The notes beneath the pieces were generated by a model, which was not told the DNA's origin, did no database searches, and was given only the letters and a program-made list of their open reading frames with translations. Position numbers and translations under genes: made by a program. 64,000 bases of DNA, taken from VGBV01 sp963780395 (GTDB lineage: Bacteria > Actinomycetota > Thermoleophilia > Solirubrobacterales > 70-9). This document shows positions 16,052-22,935 of the stretch, piece after piece (the stretch's first letter is position 1; each line of letters begins with the position of its first letter). Location of the stretch: NCBI GenBank assembly GCA_963780395.1, contig CAWABY010000017.1, forward strand, positions 333,838 to 397,837, given 5' to 3'.

Positions 16052-16686
16052 CGCTTGAGCCTGCGGTCCAGGGTGCGCAGCAGGCCCTTGCGCGCCTTGT
16101 GGGCCCGTTCGTAGTCGCGCACCTTGCGCAACTGGTCGCGCGTCAGGTCGGCCAGCCGGCTGTCCACCTGGCGGATCGAGAGCTGGTCGTAGGCGCTGAT
16201 CGGGAACCCGGGCGCGCGCGCCCTGCGGCGGGCGCGGTCGGCGGATGCCAGCGGGCGGTCGACGGCTCCGACGGCGCGCTTGCGGGCGTCCTCGGCCCGG
16301 GCCCCGACCTCCTGGCGGGCCCGGTCGGTGGCGTCGCCGAGCTCGCGCTTCGCCCTGCCCGCGGTGCGCTGCGCCGTGCGCCGCTGCGCCGAGGCGCGCT
16401 CGGCGACGTCGTCGCGAAGCTGGGCCACGAGCCGCTCGAGCTCACCGAGGATGTCGTCGGCCTGATCGCGGCCGCGGGTGAGCAGCCGGTTGACGAGCTC
16501 CTCCGCGTCGCCACGGGTCATGCGGCCGCGGCGGACGGCGTCGTCGACGACGTCCTGCAGCCGCTCGCGCGGGATCGTGACCGTCGCCTCGAGCGCCTCG
16601 CGGAAGGCCCGCACGCTCTCCTCGGCCCTGGAGCCCTCCTGAGCGGCTTCCGCTCCCTGGCTGGGCGCTGTCGGCTTGGCGGCCAT
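16048..16686 (-). CDS. Coiled-coil protein, phasin/PHA-regulator-like
   Basis: Protein of 212 residues, nearly all helix. Residues ~20-90 resemble the heptad region of polyhydroxyalkanoate-granule and phasin-like proteins (VTIPRERLQDVVDDAVRRG, then MTRGDAEELVNRLL). Residues ~95-145 are Ala/Arg-rich, and a C-terminal segment (SAYDQLSIRQVDSRLADL) looks like a small helical domain. No catalytic residues. Function is unknown; the neighbouring convergent helical protein may be a partner. Confidence 0.65.
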   Translation of the reverse strand: MAAKPTAPSQGAEAAQEGSRAEESVRAFREALEATVTIPRERLQDVVDDAVRRGRMTRGDAEELVNRLLTRGRDQADDILGELERLVAQLRDDVAERASAQRRTAQRTAGRAKRELGDATDRARQEVGARAEDARKRAVGAVDRPLASADRARRRARAPGFPISAYDQLSIRQVDSRLADLTRDQLRKVRDYERAHKARKGLLRTLDRRLKR

Positions 16687-16700
16687 CGGGCCGGGCCAGT

Positions 16701-17594
16701 CTAGGCCTCTGGAGGCCAGACCAGCTCCAGCTCGACCGGGGCGTGGTCCGACAGGCGCAGCGCCAGCCCGTCTTCCTTCAGCTCACGCTCCTCGGGCGCC
16801 CAGGCGCGGGGCGGCCCGGAGGTCTCAACGCCGCGGACGAGAAGGTGGTCGATGGAGTCAGGGGCGGTGGCGCCGCGCAAGCCGAAGCGGCGCTCGATCT
16901 CGTCGTAGACGCCGCTGCGGCCGGGGCGGACGTTGAAGTCGCCGCCGAGGACGAGCGGGTCGTCCCCGGCCCACTCGGTCGCCTTCTCCGCGGCCAGCAG
17001 CAGCTCCGGCTCGGCGCGGGGCGGCGAGGTGCTGGCGTGCAGGCTGGTGACGCAGAGGCCGCAGCCCAGACGGGCGAAGGCCATCGTGCGGCGCTCGGGG
17101 TGGCGCTCCTGCAGCACGAGCTGCTTGCGCTCGGCGATGCCCCCGCTCGGCGGCCTCGCCAGGATCAGGTTGGACCCGCCCTCCGAGGAGCCGATCAGGT
17201 CCGGCCAGCCCCGCGCGACCCTCCAGCTCAGGCGCTCGAGCCAGTTGCGCGAGGTGTAGACGCGGTGGGACTCGGCGCCGCATTCGCGGCTGAAGCCCGG
17301 CTCCCAGCGCGGCGGACACTCCTGCAGCAGCGCGGCATCCCAATCGGCGCCGCAGAGCATGTCGGTGTACTCGCGCCAGAGGTCGCGGTTGACCTGCACG
17401 TGCGTTTCGTTTCGCTCCGTGCGCCGGGTCCACTCCGCCCGGCGGGTGTAGAGGGCCTTGTCGGGCGGCCCGTCCCGGCCGTGAAAGATGTTCCAGGTGA
17501 GGATCTTGATGACCGTAGTATCGGCGGCTTGACTCCACCGCAGCTCCCAGACCCCGGACCGCGCTCCTTCCTCACCGGAGCCGAGCTTTCTCAA
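16701..17594 (-). CDS. Endonuclease/exonuclease/phosphatase-family protein
   Basis: EEP-fold hydrolase with the strand ILTWNIFHGRD, a GGDFNVRPGRSG active-site loop and the final SDHAPVELEL with the catalytic histidine. It cleaves phosphodiesters (nucleic acid, sphingolipid-like or inositol phosphate); the substrate is unknown. The 5' end is uncertain. The only standard start in frame is TTG at 17594, which would overlap the divergent argF start by 66 bases. Family members normally begin directly before ILTWN, where the codon here is ATC (17510-17508). A sequencing substitution of ATG would explain this. Confidence 0.8.
   Translation of the reverse strand: MRKLGSGEEGARSGVWELRWSQAADTTVIKILTWNIFHGRDGPPDKALYTRRAEWTRRTERNETHVQVNRDLWREYTDMLCGADWDAALLQECPPRWEPGFSRECGAESHRVYTSRNWLERLSWRVARGWPDLIGSSEGGSNLILARPPSGGIAERKQLVLQERHPERRTMAFARLGCGLCVTSLHASTSPPRAEPELLLAAEKATEWAGDDPLVLGGDFNVRPGRSGVYDEIERRFGLRGATAPDSIDHLLVRGVETSGPPRAWAPEERELKEDGLALRLSDHAPVELELVWPPEA
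17516..17521 (+). promoter_or_regulatory. -10 hexamer TAGTAT of a likely leaderless argF promoter
   Basis: TAGTAT ends seven bases before the TTG at 17529, which supports that TTG as the argF start. The same bases read on the other strand give TACTAC, just ahead of the probable true start of the divergent EEP gene, so this may be an overlapping divergent promoter. Confidence 0.4.
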
Positions 17595-18443
17595 GAGGAG
17601 CTGCTCGGGTTGCTCGATCGCGCCTCGGAGCTGAAGGCGGGCCGGGCGGAGGCCGAGGGGGAGGCATCGCTCGCGGGTCGCTCGGTGGCACTGATCTTCG
17701 AGCGCCCCTCGACGCGGACGCGGGTCTCATTCGAGGTCGGGGTAGCGGAGCTGGGGGGGACGCCGCTGGTGCTGCGCGGGGAGGAGATGCAGCTCACGCG
17801 CGGAGAGTCGGTCGCCGACACGGGCCGGGTGATGTCGCGCTACGTGCACGCGATCGTGATTCGCTCGGGCTCGGACGAGCGGGTGACCGAGCTGGCCGAG
17901 TCGGCCGAGGTGCCGGTGGTGAACGCGCTCACCCCGATGTACCACCCCTGCCAGGCGCTGGCCGACCTGCAGACGCTGCACGAGCGCTTCGGAAAGCTCG
18001 AGGGACTGCGCCTCGCCTACGTCGGCGACGGCAACAACTGCGCGCGGTCGCTGGCGATCCTGGGGCGCACCGCCGGCGTCGAGGTGGTCGTCGCCAGCCC
18101 CGAGGGCTACCGGATCGAGCCGGAGCTGGCGGAGCTGACCGATGATCCCCGAGCCGCCGCCGAGGGGGCCGACGCCCTCTACACCGACGTCTGGGTCAGC
18201 ATGAGCGACGAGGGCGAGGACGCCGATCGGCGCCGCTCGGATCTGGCGCCCTACCAGCTGAACGAGGAGCTGCTGGCTCTCGCCTCCGACAGCGCGATCG
18301 CCATGCACTGCCTGCCCGCCCACCCAGGCGAGGAGATCAGCGAGGGCGTCCTCTACGGCGACCGCTCGGCCGTATGGGACCAGGCCGAGAACCGCCTGCA
18401 CGCGCAGAAGGCGCTGCTGGAAGTGCTGCTCTCGACGGCCTGA
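17529..18443 (+). CDS. argF: Ornithine carbamoyltransferase
   Basis: Protein of 304 residues from the TTG at 17529. It holds the carbamoyl-phosphate motif FERPSTRTR, the HPCQALADLQT motif of the carbamoyl-phosphate/ornithine domain junction, and HCLPAHPGEE with the ornithine-site cysteine. It forms citrulline from ornithine and carbamoyl phosphate in arginine synthesis. No other arg genes are adjacent, so it stands alone. Its 3' end overlaps, on the opposite strand, the extended C-terminus of the HTH protein at 18353-19180. Confidence 0.95.
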   Translation: MTPPQLPDPGPRSFLTGAELSQEELLGLLDRASELKAGRAEAEGEASLAGRSVALIFERPSTRTRVSFEVGVAELGGTPLVLRGEEMQLTRGESVADTGRVMSRYVHAIVIRSGSDERVTELAESAEVPVVNALTPMYHPCQALADLQTLHERFGKLEGLRLAYVGDGNNCARSLAILGRTAGVEVVVASPEGYRIEPELAELTDDPRAAAEGADALYTDVWVSMSDEGEDADRRRSDLAPYQLNEELLALASDSAIAMHCLPAHPGEEISEGVLYGDRSAVWDQAENRLHAQKALLEVLLSTA

Positions 18444-19180
18444 GCCGCGTCTGGCGATTCGGGTTCCTTGCGGGGTGGCCCATCCAGCCACCGGGGCTCA
18501 TCGAAGCGTCCGTACTCCTGGATCGCTCCGTACACATGCTGAAGCTCGTATGTGCTTCGAGCAACCGAGAGAGTGCACACCCCGTAGGGCAGACGACGGT
18601 GGCGGCCACTGCTCGAGGTGGGGTAGTGGTTGAGCTGGTGTCCTCGAAGGCATGAACGCTGAAGCTGGAGCATCTCGAGCCAGTGCGCTTCTATCTCTTC
18701 GATGGCAAGCCCGTTGTTGGTGTAGACGTTCAGACTGCAGCGCAGGCGATCGTTGCTAACGCGGAGGCTTTCCCGGAGAAAGCGGGCGAAGAAGCTGACC
18801 ATGTGGGGATCCGAGTTGCACAGCTTCATCACGTTCCTCTGCTTGGCTCCCTCGGCCCAATAGAGCATGCAACCCGCCAGATGGAGAGGATCGAGCTCCC
18901 GGGCTTTGGCTCGGCCGGAATCCTGTGCGTCGCGGCGTTTCTGGCGCGCAGCCTGCTTCCACGCGGCAATCCGCTTCGCAATGTATTCCGGGTTCTGGGG
19001 ACCGCCAGGGCCTTTGAGGTTGCGCTGCCGTTCCGCCTCGCTCAGGACGATGTCCTTGGTCCAGGTGTGGACGCTCGCCGGCGAAACCCCCAGTCTTGCC
19101 GCGATTCGCTTGAGCGGCATTCCCTCGGTCGACCGAAGTCGGCGCGCCTCTTTTCGCTCCTCAGGCTTGTGGCTACCCAT
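18353..19180 (-). CDS. HTH-containing protein of unknown function (YWAEGAK family), tail running antisense to argF
   Basis: Protein of 275 residues. Residues ~5-50 form a homeodomain-like/resolvase-type helix-turn-helix (LKRIAARLGVSPASVHTWTKD). Residues ~95-225 contain LHLAGCMLYWAEGAKQRN and LCNSDPHMVSFF, a pattern I associate with uncharacterised, possibly homing-endonuclease-related proteins of actinobacteria; this is recollection, not a search. A natural end would be near RFDEPRWLD, but the frame runs on for ~45 residues, 91 bases of it antisense to argF, so the stop may have been lost. A tRNA-Glu gene lies 79 bases upstream of its start on the other strand. Confidence 0.6.
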   Translation of the reverse strand: MGSHKPEERKEARRLRSTEGMPLKRIAARLGVSPASVHTWTKDIVLSEAERQRNLKGPGGPQNPEYIAKRIAAWKQAARQKRRDAQDSGRAKARELDPLHLAGCMLYWAEGAKQRNVMKLCNSDPHMVSFFARFLRESLRVSNDRLRCSLNVYTNNGLAIEEIEAHWLEMLQLQRSCLRGHQLNHYPTSSSGRHRRLPYGVCTLSVARSTYELQHVYGAIQEYGRFDEPRWLDGPPRKEPESPDAAQAVESSTSSSAFCACRRFSAWSHTAERSP

Positions 19181-19258
19181 GTGTCCCTCTGTCGCTCGAA
19201 GCTAGGGACCCCCATGTGACGAGAGTTGCGCGGAACGTGCCGCCTAAGATGCAGCTCA

Positions 19259-19330
19259 GGCCCCGTGGTGTAATGGCGAGCACGCGAGGTTTTCAACCTC
19301 GAAGAGCGAGTTCGATCCTCGTCGGGGCTA
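19259..19330 (+). tRNA. tRNA-Glu (anticodon TTC)
   Basis: A 72-base cloverleaf. The acceptor GGCCCCG pairs with CGGGGCT (one G-T pair), T8 and A14 are in place, and the anticodon stem is CGAGG/CCTCG with loop TTTTCAA, giving anticodon TTC. The T arm is GCGAG-TTCGATC-CTCGT. Discriminator A at 19330; the CCA end is not encoded. Confidence 0.93.
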
Positions 19331-19386
19331 CTAGGTAACTCGCGGCACGGGTTCGATTCAGCGACGATCGGCATTGGGCACTGAGC

Positions 19387-19392
19387 TAGCCT
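19387..19392 (+). promoter_or_regulatory. -10 hexamer TAGCCT of a likely leaderless promoter
   Basis: TAGCCT ends nine bases before the GTG start of lgt at 19402. No ribosome-binding site lies between. Confidence 0.45.
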
Positions 19393-19401
19393 GCTGCGTC
19401 C

Positions 19402-20166
19402 GTGCAGCCGGAAATCGTGATCGGACCGCTGACGCTGCAGACCTTCGGGCTCTGCTTCGCGTTGGCGTTCCTCGCCGCCGGGTTCGTTGTCGGGGTGCGG
19501 CTGAAGGAGCTGGGGAAGCCCGTGGACTGGGCGTACGAGATGGCGTTCTCGGCGCTGGTGGGCGGGCTGATCGGTGCCCGGTTGGATTGGATCATCCAGA
19601 ACTGGGACGAGGCATCCGAGGACCTGCTCGGGAACGTCTTCTCGGGCTCGGGGCTGGTCTGGTTCGGGGGGCTGGTCGGCGGCGCCATCGGCGTTTTCAT
19701 CTGGGCCTGGTGGCGGGGCTACCTCGGCACCGCGCTACTGGACGTCGCCGCGCCCGCGCTTGCCCTGGGCTACGCGGTCGGGCGGATCGGCTGCCAGCTC
19801 TCGGGCGACGGCGACTACGGCCGCGAATGGGACGGCCCCTGGGCGATGTCCTACCCCGACGGCACCGTGCCGACGACCGAGGAGGTGCACCCCACCCCGG
19901 TCTACGAGACGCTGGCGATGGGGGGTGTGGCGTACGTGCTCTGGCGCCTGCGCAACCGGCTCACGGGAGGGCTGCTCTTCGCCCTCTACCTGCTGCTGGC
20001 GGGGCTGGAGCGCTTCCTGGTCGAGTTCATCCGCCGCAACGAGGACGTGGCGCTGGGCCTCACCCAGGCTCAGCTGATCAGCGTCGTCATGATCCTCGCC
20101 GGCGGCATCTGGCTCGCGGTCGGGCTGCGAAGGCCCACGCGGCCTGCCCCGGCCACGGCGAGCTGA
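19402..20166 (+). CDS. lgt: Prolipoprotein diacylglyceryl transferase
   Basis: Protein of 254 residues with about seven membrane helices. The Lgt signature is visible as GRIGCQLSGDGDYG, as is the HPTPVYE motif that replaces the common HPxQLYE. LVWFGGLVGG precedes them. It transfers diacylglycerol from phosphatidylglycerol to the lipobox cysteine of exported lipoproteins. A plausible local client is the Tat lipoprotein dioxygenase at 22158. GTG start; it converges with the SDR gene with a 3-base gap. Confidence 0.93.
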   Translation: MQPEIVIGPLTLQTFGLCFALAFLAAGFVVGVRLKELGKPVDWAYEMAFSALVGGLIGARLDWIIQNWDEASEDLLGNVFSGSGLVWFGGLVGGAIGVFIWAWWRGYLGTALLDVAAPALALGYAVGRIGCQLSGDGDYGREWDGPWAMSYPDGTVPTTEEVHPTPVYETLAMGGVAYVLWRLRNRLTGGLLFALYLLLAGLERFLVEFIRRNEDVALGLTQAQLISVVMILAGGIWLAVGLRRPTRPAPATAS

Positions 20167-20169
20167 CCC

Positions 20170-20922
20170 TCAGGCCGACTGCAGCCGGCCGCCGTCGAGC
20201 GGGATCACCGTCCCGGTCAGGTAGCCCGCTCGCTCCGAGCAAATGAAGGCCACGAGGTCGCCGTACTCCTCGGGGGTGCCGAGCCGCCCGGCGGGGACGC
20301 TCTCCCTCGCGCTCTGCTCGGCCGCCTCGATCGAGCCGTGCAGCGCGCCGAGGCGGTCGGTCGCGAACAGCCCCGTTGCGACGGTGTTCACGGTGATGCC
20401 GTCCGCCGCCACCTCGCCGGCCAGGGTCTTGAACAGGCCCACCGTGGCCATGCGGTGCGCGTTCGACAACGCCAGCCCGGGGATCGGCTCGATCACCGAG
20501 GTCGAGGCGACGTTGACTATCCGCCCCCAGCCACGCTCGCGCATGCCCGGAATCACCGTCTCGGCCAGCACGCGCGGCGCCTGCACCAGCGAGGTGTAGG
20601 CGGCCTCCCACTGCTCGGCCGGGTGGTCCAGGGCGCCGCCGGCTGGCGGGCCGCCGGTGTTGGTGACGAGGATCTCGACCGGCCCCAGGGCGTCGGCCAC
20701 CTCGCCCGGCAGCGAGGCCATGCGGTCGAGATCTCCCGTATCGGCCGGCAGCGCCACCACCTCGCCGCCGATCTCGCCCGCCGCCTCGTCGAGCGCCTCG
20801 GCCGAGCGCGATGAGATCGCGAGCCTGACCCCCTCCGTCGCCAGCGCACCGGCGATGCCGCGCCCGATCCCCTTGCTGGCACCCATCACCAGCGCGACGC
20901 GGCCCTCGATCCCGAGGTCCAT
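20170..20922 (-). CDS. Short-chain dehydrogenase/reductase with atypical catalytic tetrad
   Basis: Protein of 250 residues with a classical SDR Rossmann fold: the cofactor motif GASKGIGRG near residues 14-22 and NTGG in place of NNAG. The serine of the tetrad is present (VASTSV), but where YxxxK is expected the sequence reads SNAHR, so both the catalytic Tyr and Lys are replaced. An SDR subgroup with an SNA-x-R motif exists, so this may be a real variant chemistry. It sits 6 bases downstream of an ATP-grasp gene and is probably co-transcribed with it. Confidence 0.85.
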   Translation of the reverse strand: MDLGIEGRVALVMGASKGIGRGIAGALATEGVRLAISSRSAEALDEAAGEIGGEVVALPADTGDLDRMASLPGEVADALGPVEILVTNTGGPPAGGALDHPAEQWEAAYTSLVQAPRVLAETVIPGMRERGWGRIVNVASTSVIEPIPGLALSNAHRMATVGLFKTLAGEVAADGITVNTVATGLFATDRLGALHGSIEAAEQSARESVPAGRLGTPEEYGDLVAFICSERAGYLTGTVIPLDGGRLQSA

Positions 20923-20928
20923 CGGGGT

Positions 20929-22129
20929 TCAGTCCCCCGTCAGCTTCGCCAGATAGGCGGCGTCGTCGGCGGGCAGGCCCGGGATCTCCTGGCCGTCCCA
21001 GGTGATCCCGTCCGACATCGCCTCGAACAGCCCCCTGCGCTCCTTCAGGCTCATGCGCTCGTGGTGGGCGAAAGCGAGGAACGAGTAGAGCTGCGGCAGC
21101 GCGTCGTGCCAGCCGGAGTCGGTCCCCTTGACCGCGGCCAGGTCGTGGATGGAGTTGGGCGCCTCCTTCAGCGGCTGGCGGAAGATCTGGCCCAGGACCG
21201 CGAAGTCGAGCTGCTCCTCGCGCCCCGGCTCGACCTGAAGCGTCTCGATGGTGGGAGCGAGCAGCCCGCGCTCCAGCTCCTCGGCCGGTCATCAGCAGCA
21301 CCCCGTCGGTCGGCCGCGGGTTGCACTCGATCATCATCAGCCCCTGGCCCGAGTCGACGAAGTCGAGCGACATCTGCCCGTCCCAGTCGAGCTCGGTCGC
21401 GAGCTTCTCGACCGCCGGCAGCGTGTCCGAGGGGTCGACCGAGAGAAACTGGATGCCGGTCGAGTGCTCCCACTGGCGCGGCGCGCGGTAGGACATGTGG
21501 GTCGCGACCTCGCCTCCGTGGATGCACGAGTAGGTGCAGTGCATCGGCCCGTCCACGAACTCCTGCACCAGCCACGGGTTCGCCTCGGTCGGGTGCACGT
21601 CGTCGGGGCTGAGCGCGCCGGCGAGCGGCCCTGTGTTGGTCATCAGGCCGACCCCGCCGCGCGAGAACGCCGCGCGGCCGAAGTACTGCGGAAAGCGCTC
21701 GATCGCCGCCTTCAACTCGTCCTGGTCGTGAGCCACGACGGTTTGAGGCGTGCGCAGCCCGAGCTTGTCGCAGAGCTCCTGGAAGGTCCCCTTGTCGTGC
21801 ACCTGCGCCAGCGTCCGGAAGGGAGGGGCGTACAGCCTCGTCACCTTCGAGAGCCGCTCGTGCTGCGCCGCGAGGTAGAAGACCTCCTCGAACATCGGCA
21901 CGATCAGCTCGATCTCGTTCTCGGTGACGTAGCGCTCGACGTCGTCGACGAAGGCCGCGGGGTCGTCGGTGGCCGACGCGGTCGTCGTGTGTCCGGCCAG
22001 GTTCTTCGAATGGCTGCCCGGCGCCGCCGCGTAGCTGTCGCAGGCGTAGATCTCGTGCCCGCGTTCGCCGAGCTTGCGGATCATGTCCAGAGCGAACGGC
22101 ATCCGGGAGCTGGTGATCAGCAGCTTCAT
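20929..22129 (-). pseudogene. ATP-grasp (carbamoyl-phosphate-synthase-like) protein, one frameshift near 21286
   Basis: From the ATG at 22129 the chain reads MKLLITSSRMPFALDMIRKL (pre-ATP-grasp Rossmann half), then an ATP-grasp body with RAAFSRGGVGL, QEFVDGPMHCTY and the metal-binding MSLDFVDSGQGLMMIECNPR. The frame breaks just after GVLLMTG. In the neighbouring frame the remaining ~120 residues continue (EELERGLLAPTIETLQ onward) to a TGA at 20929-20931. Full length would be ~400 residues. Such enzymes ligate a carboxylate to an amine or thiol; the substrate is unknown. One extra base (GGCC run) explains the break, so the gene may be intact in reality. Confidence 0.75.
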
Positions 22130-22138
22130 CGCGGCGCG

Positions 22139-22151
22139 ACGCTACTACGAT
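22139..22151. promoter_or_regulatory. Back-to-back leaderless promoters of the ATP-grasp and dioxygenase genes
   Basis: On the minus strand TAGCGT (22144-22139) ends nine bases before the ATG at 22129. On the plus strand TACGAT (22146-22151) ends six bases before the GTG at 22158. The two divergent genes are only 28 bases apart, so both -10 elements must share that space. Confidence 0.4.
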
Positions 22152-22157
22152 CGGTGC

Positions 22158-22826
22158 GTGGCGGGTGTCCCGGATCAACGAGCCGACGCGGAGCAGGGCC
22201 GTCCTCGGCCGCTGACACGGCGCCAGGCGCTCGTGGCCGCGCTCGCAGGCGGAGCGGCGGCCGTGATCGCCGCGTGCGGGGGTGGCGACGATGAGAACGG
22301 CACCGTCGCCGCCGAAGCCGGCACCCAGGCTCTGGACCCGACCCCCTCCTGCGGCGCGGACGGCGCCACGCCGGAGCAGACCGAGGGCCCCTTCTTCACC
22401 CCGGACTCGCCCGAGCGGACCTCGCTGCTGGAGCCGGGGATCGCGGGAACCGCGCTGCTGCTGAGCGGCCGCATCCTCGACACCGACTGCCGTCCCATCC
22501 CCGGCGCCCTGGTCGACTTCTGGCAGGCCGACGACGCCGGCGAGTACGACAACTCCGGCTACCGTCTGCGCGGCCACCAGTTCAGCGACGGCGACGGCGT
22601 CTATCGCCTCCGCACGATCGTGCCCGGGCTCTACACCGGCCGCACAAGGCACATCCACGTCAAGGCGCAGCCGCGCGGCGGACCGGTGCTGACCACCCAG
22701 CTCTACTTCCCCGACGAGCCGGCCAACGAGGCCGACGGCATCTTCGACCCGCTGCTGCTCGTCGACCTGACCGAAGCGGGCGCCGGCAGGCGCGCCCGCT
22801 TCGACTTCGTGCTCGCCACGGCCTGA
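22158..22826 (+). CDS. Intradiol ring-cleavage dioxygenase-like Tat lipoprotein
   Basis: Protein of 222 residues from the GTG at 22158. The N-terminus has a twin-arginine signal (LTRRQALVAALAGG) that ends in a lipobox IAAC, so the enzyme is exported folded and lipid-anchored. The mature part is an intradiol dioxygenase beta-sandwich: FWQADDAGEYDNSGYRLRGH, then YRLRTIVPGLYTGR and HIHVK, which supply the Tyr/Tyr/His/His iron ligands. Cytoplasmic relatives cleave catechols. Exported ones are poorly characterised, so the substrate is open. Confidence 0.88.
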   Translation: MAGVPDQRADAEQGRPRPLTRRQALVAALAGGAAAVIAACGGGDDENGTVAAEAGTQALDPTPSCGADGATPEQTEGPFFTPDSPERTSLLEPGIAGTALLLSGRILDTDCRPIPGALVDFWQADDAGEYDNSGYRLRGHQFSDGDGVYRLRTIVPGLYTGRTRHIHVKAQPRGGPVLTTQLYFPDEPANEADGIFDPLLLVDLTEAGAGRRARFDFVLATA

Positions 22827-22850
22827 GCGCCGCTACATTCCGACGCTCCC

Positions 22851-22923
22851 GGGCGGTTAGCTCAGCTGGGAGAGCGCTCGCCTTACACGCGAGAGGTCAC
22901 TGGTTCGAGCCCAGTACCGCCCA
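22851..22923 (+). tRNA. tRNA-Val (anticodon TAC)
   Basis: A 73-base cloverleaf. Acceptor GGGCGGT/ACCGCCC; D arm TAGCTCAGCTGGGAGAGC; anticodon stem CTCGC/GCGAG with loop CTTACAC, giving anticodon TAC; T arm ACTGG-TTCGAGC-CCAGT. Discriminator A at 22923; no encoded CCA. Confidence 0.96.
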
Positions 22924-22935
22924 TCATCAGCGCGG

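Noticed and set aside
20087..20929. Continuation of the ATP-grasp reading frame through the SDR gene to 20087
   Set aside because: After the frameshift at 21286 the frame carries no conserved sequence; the true C-terminus is in the neighbouring frame, ending at 20929.
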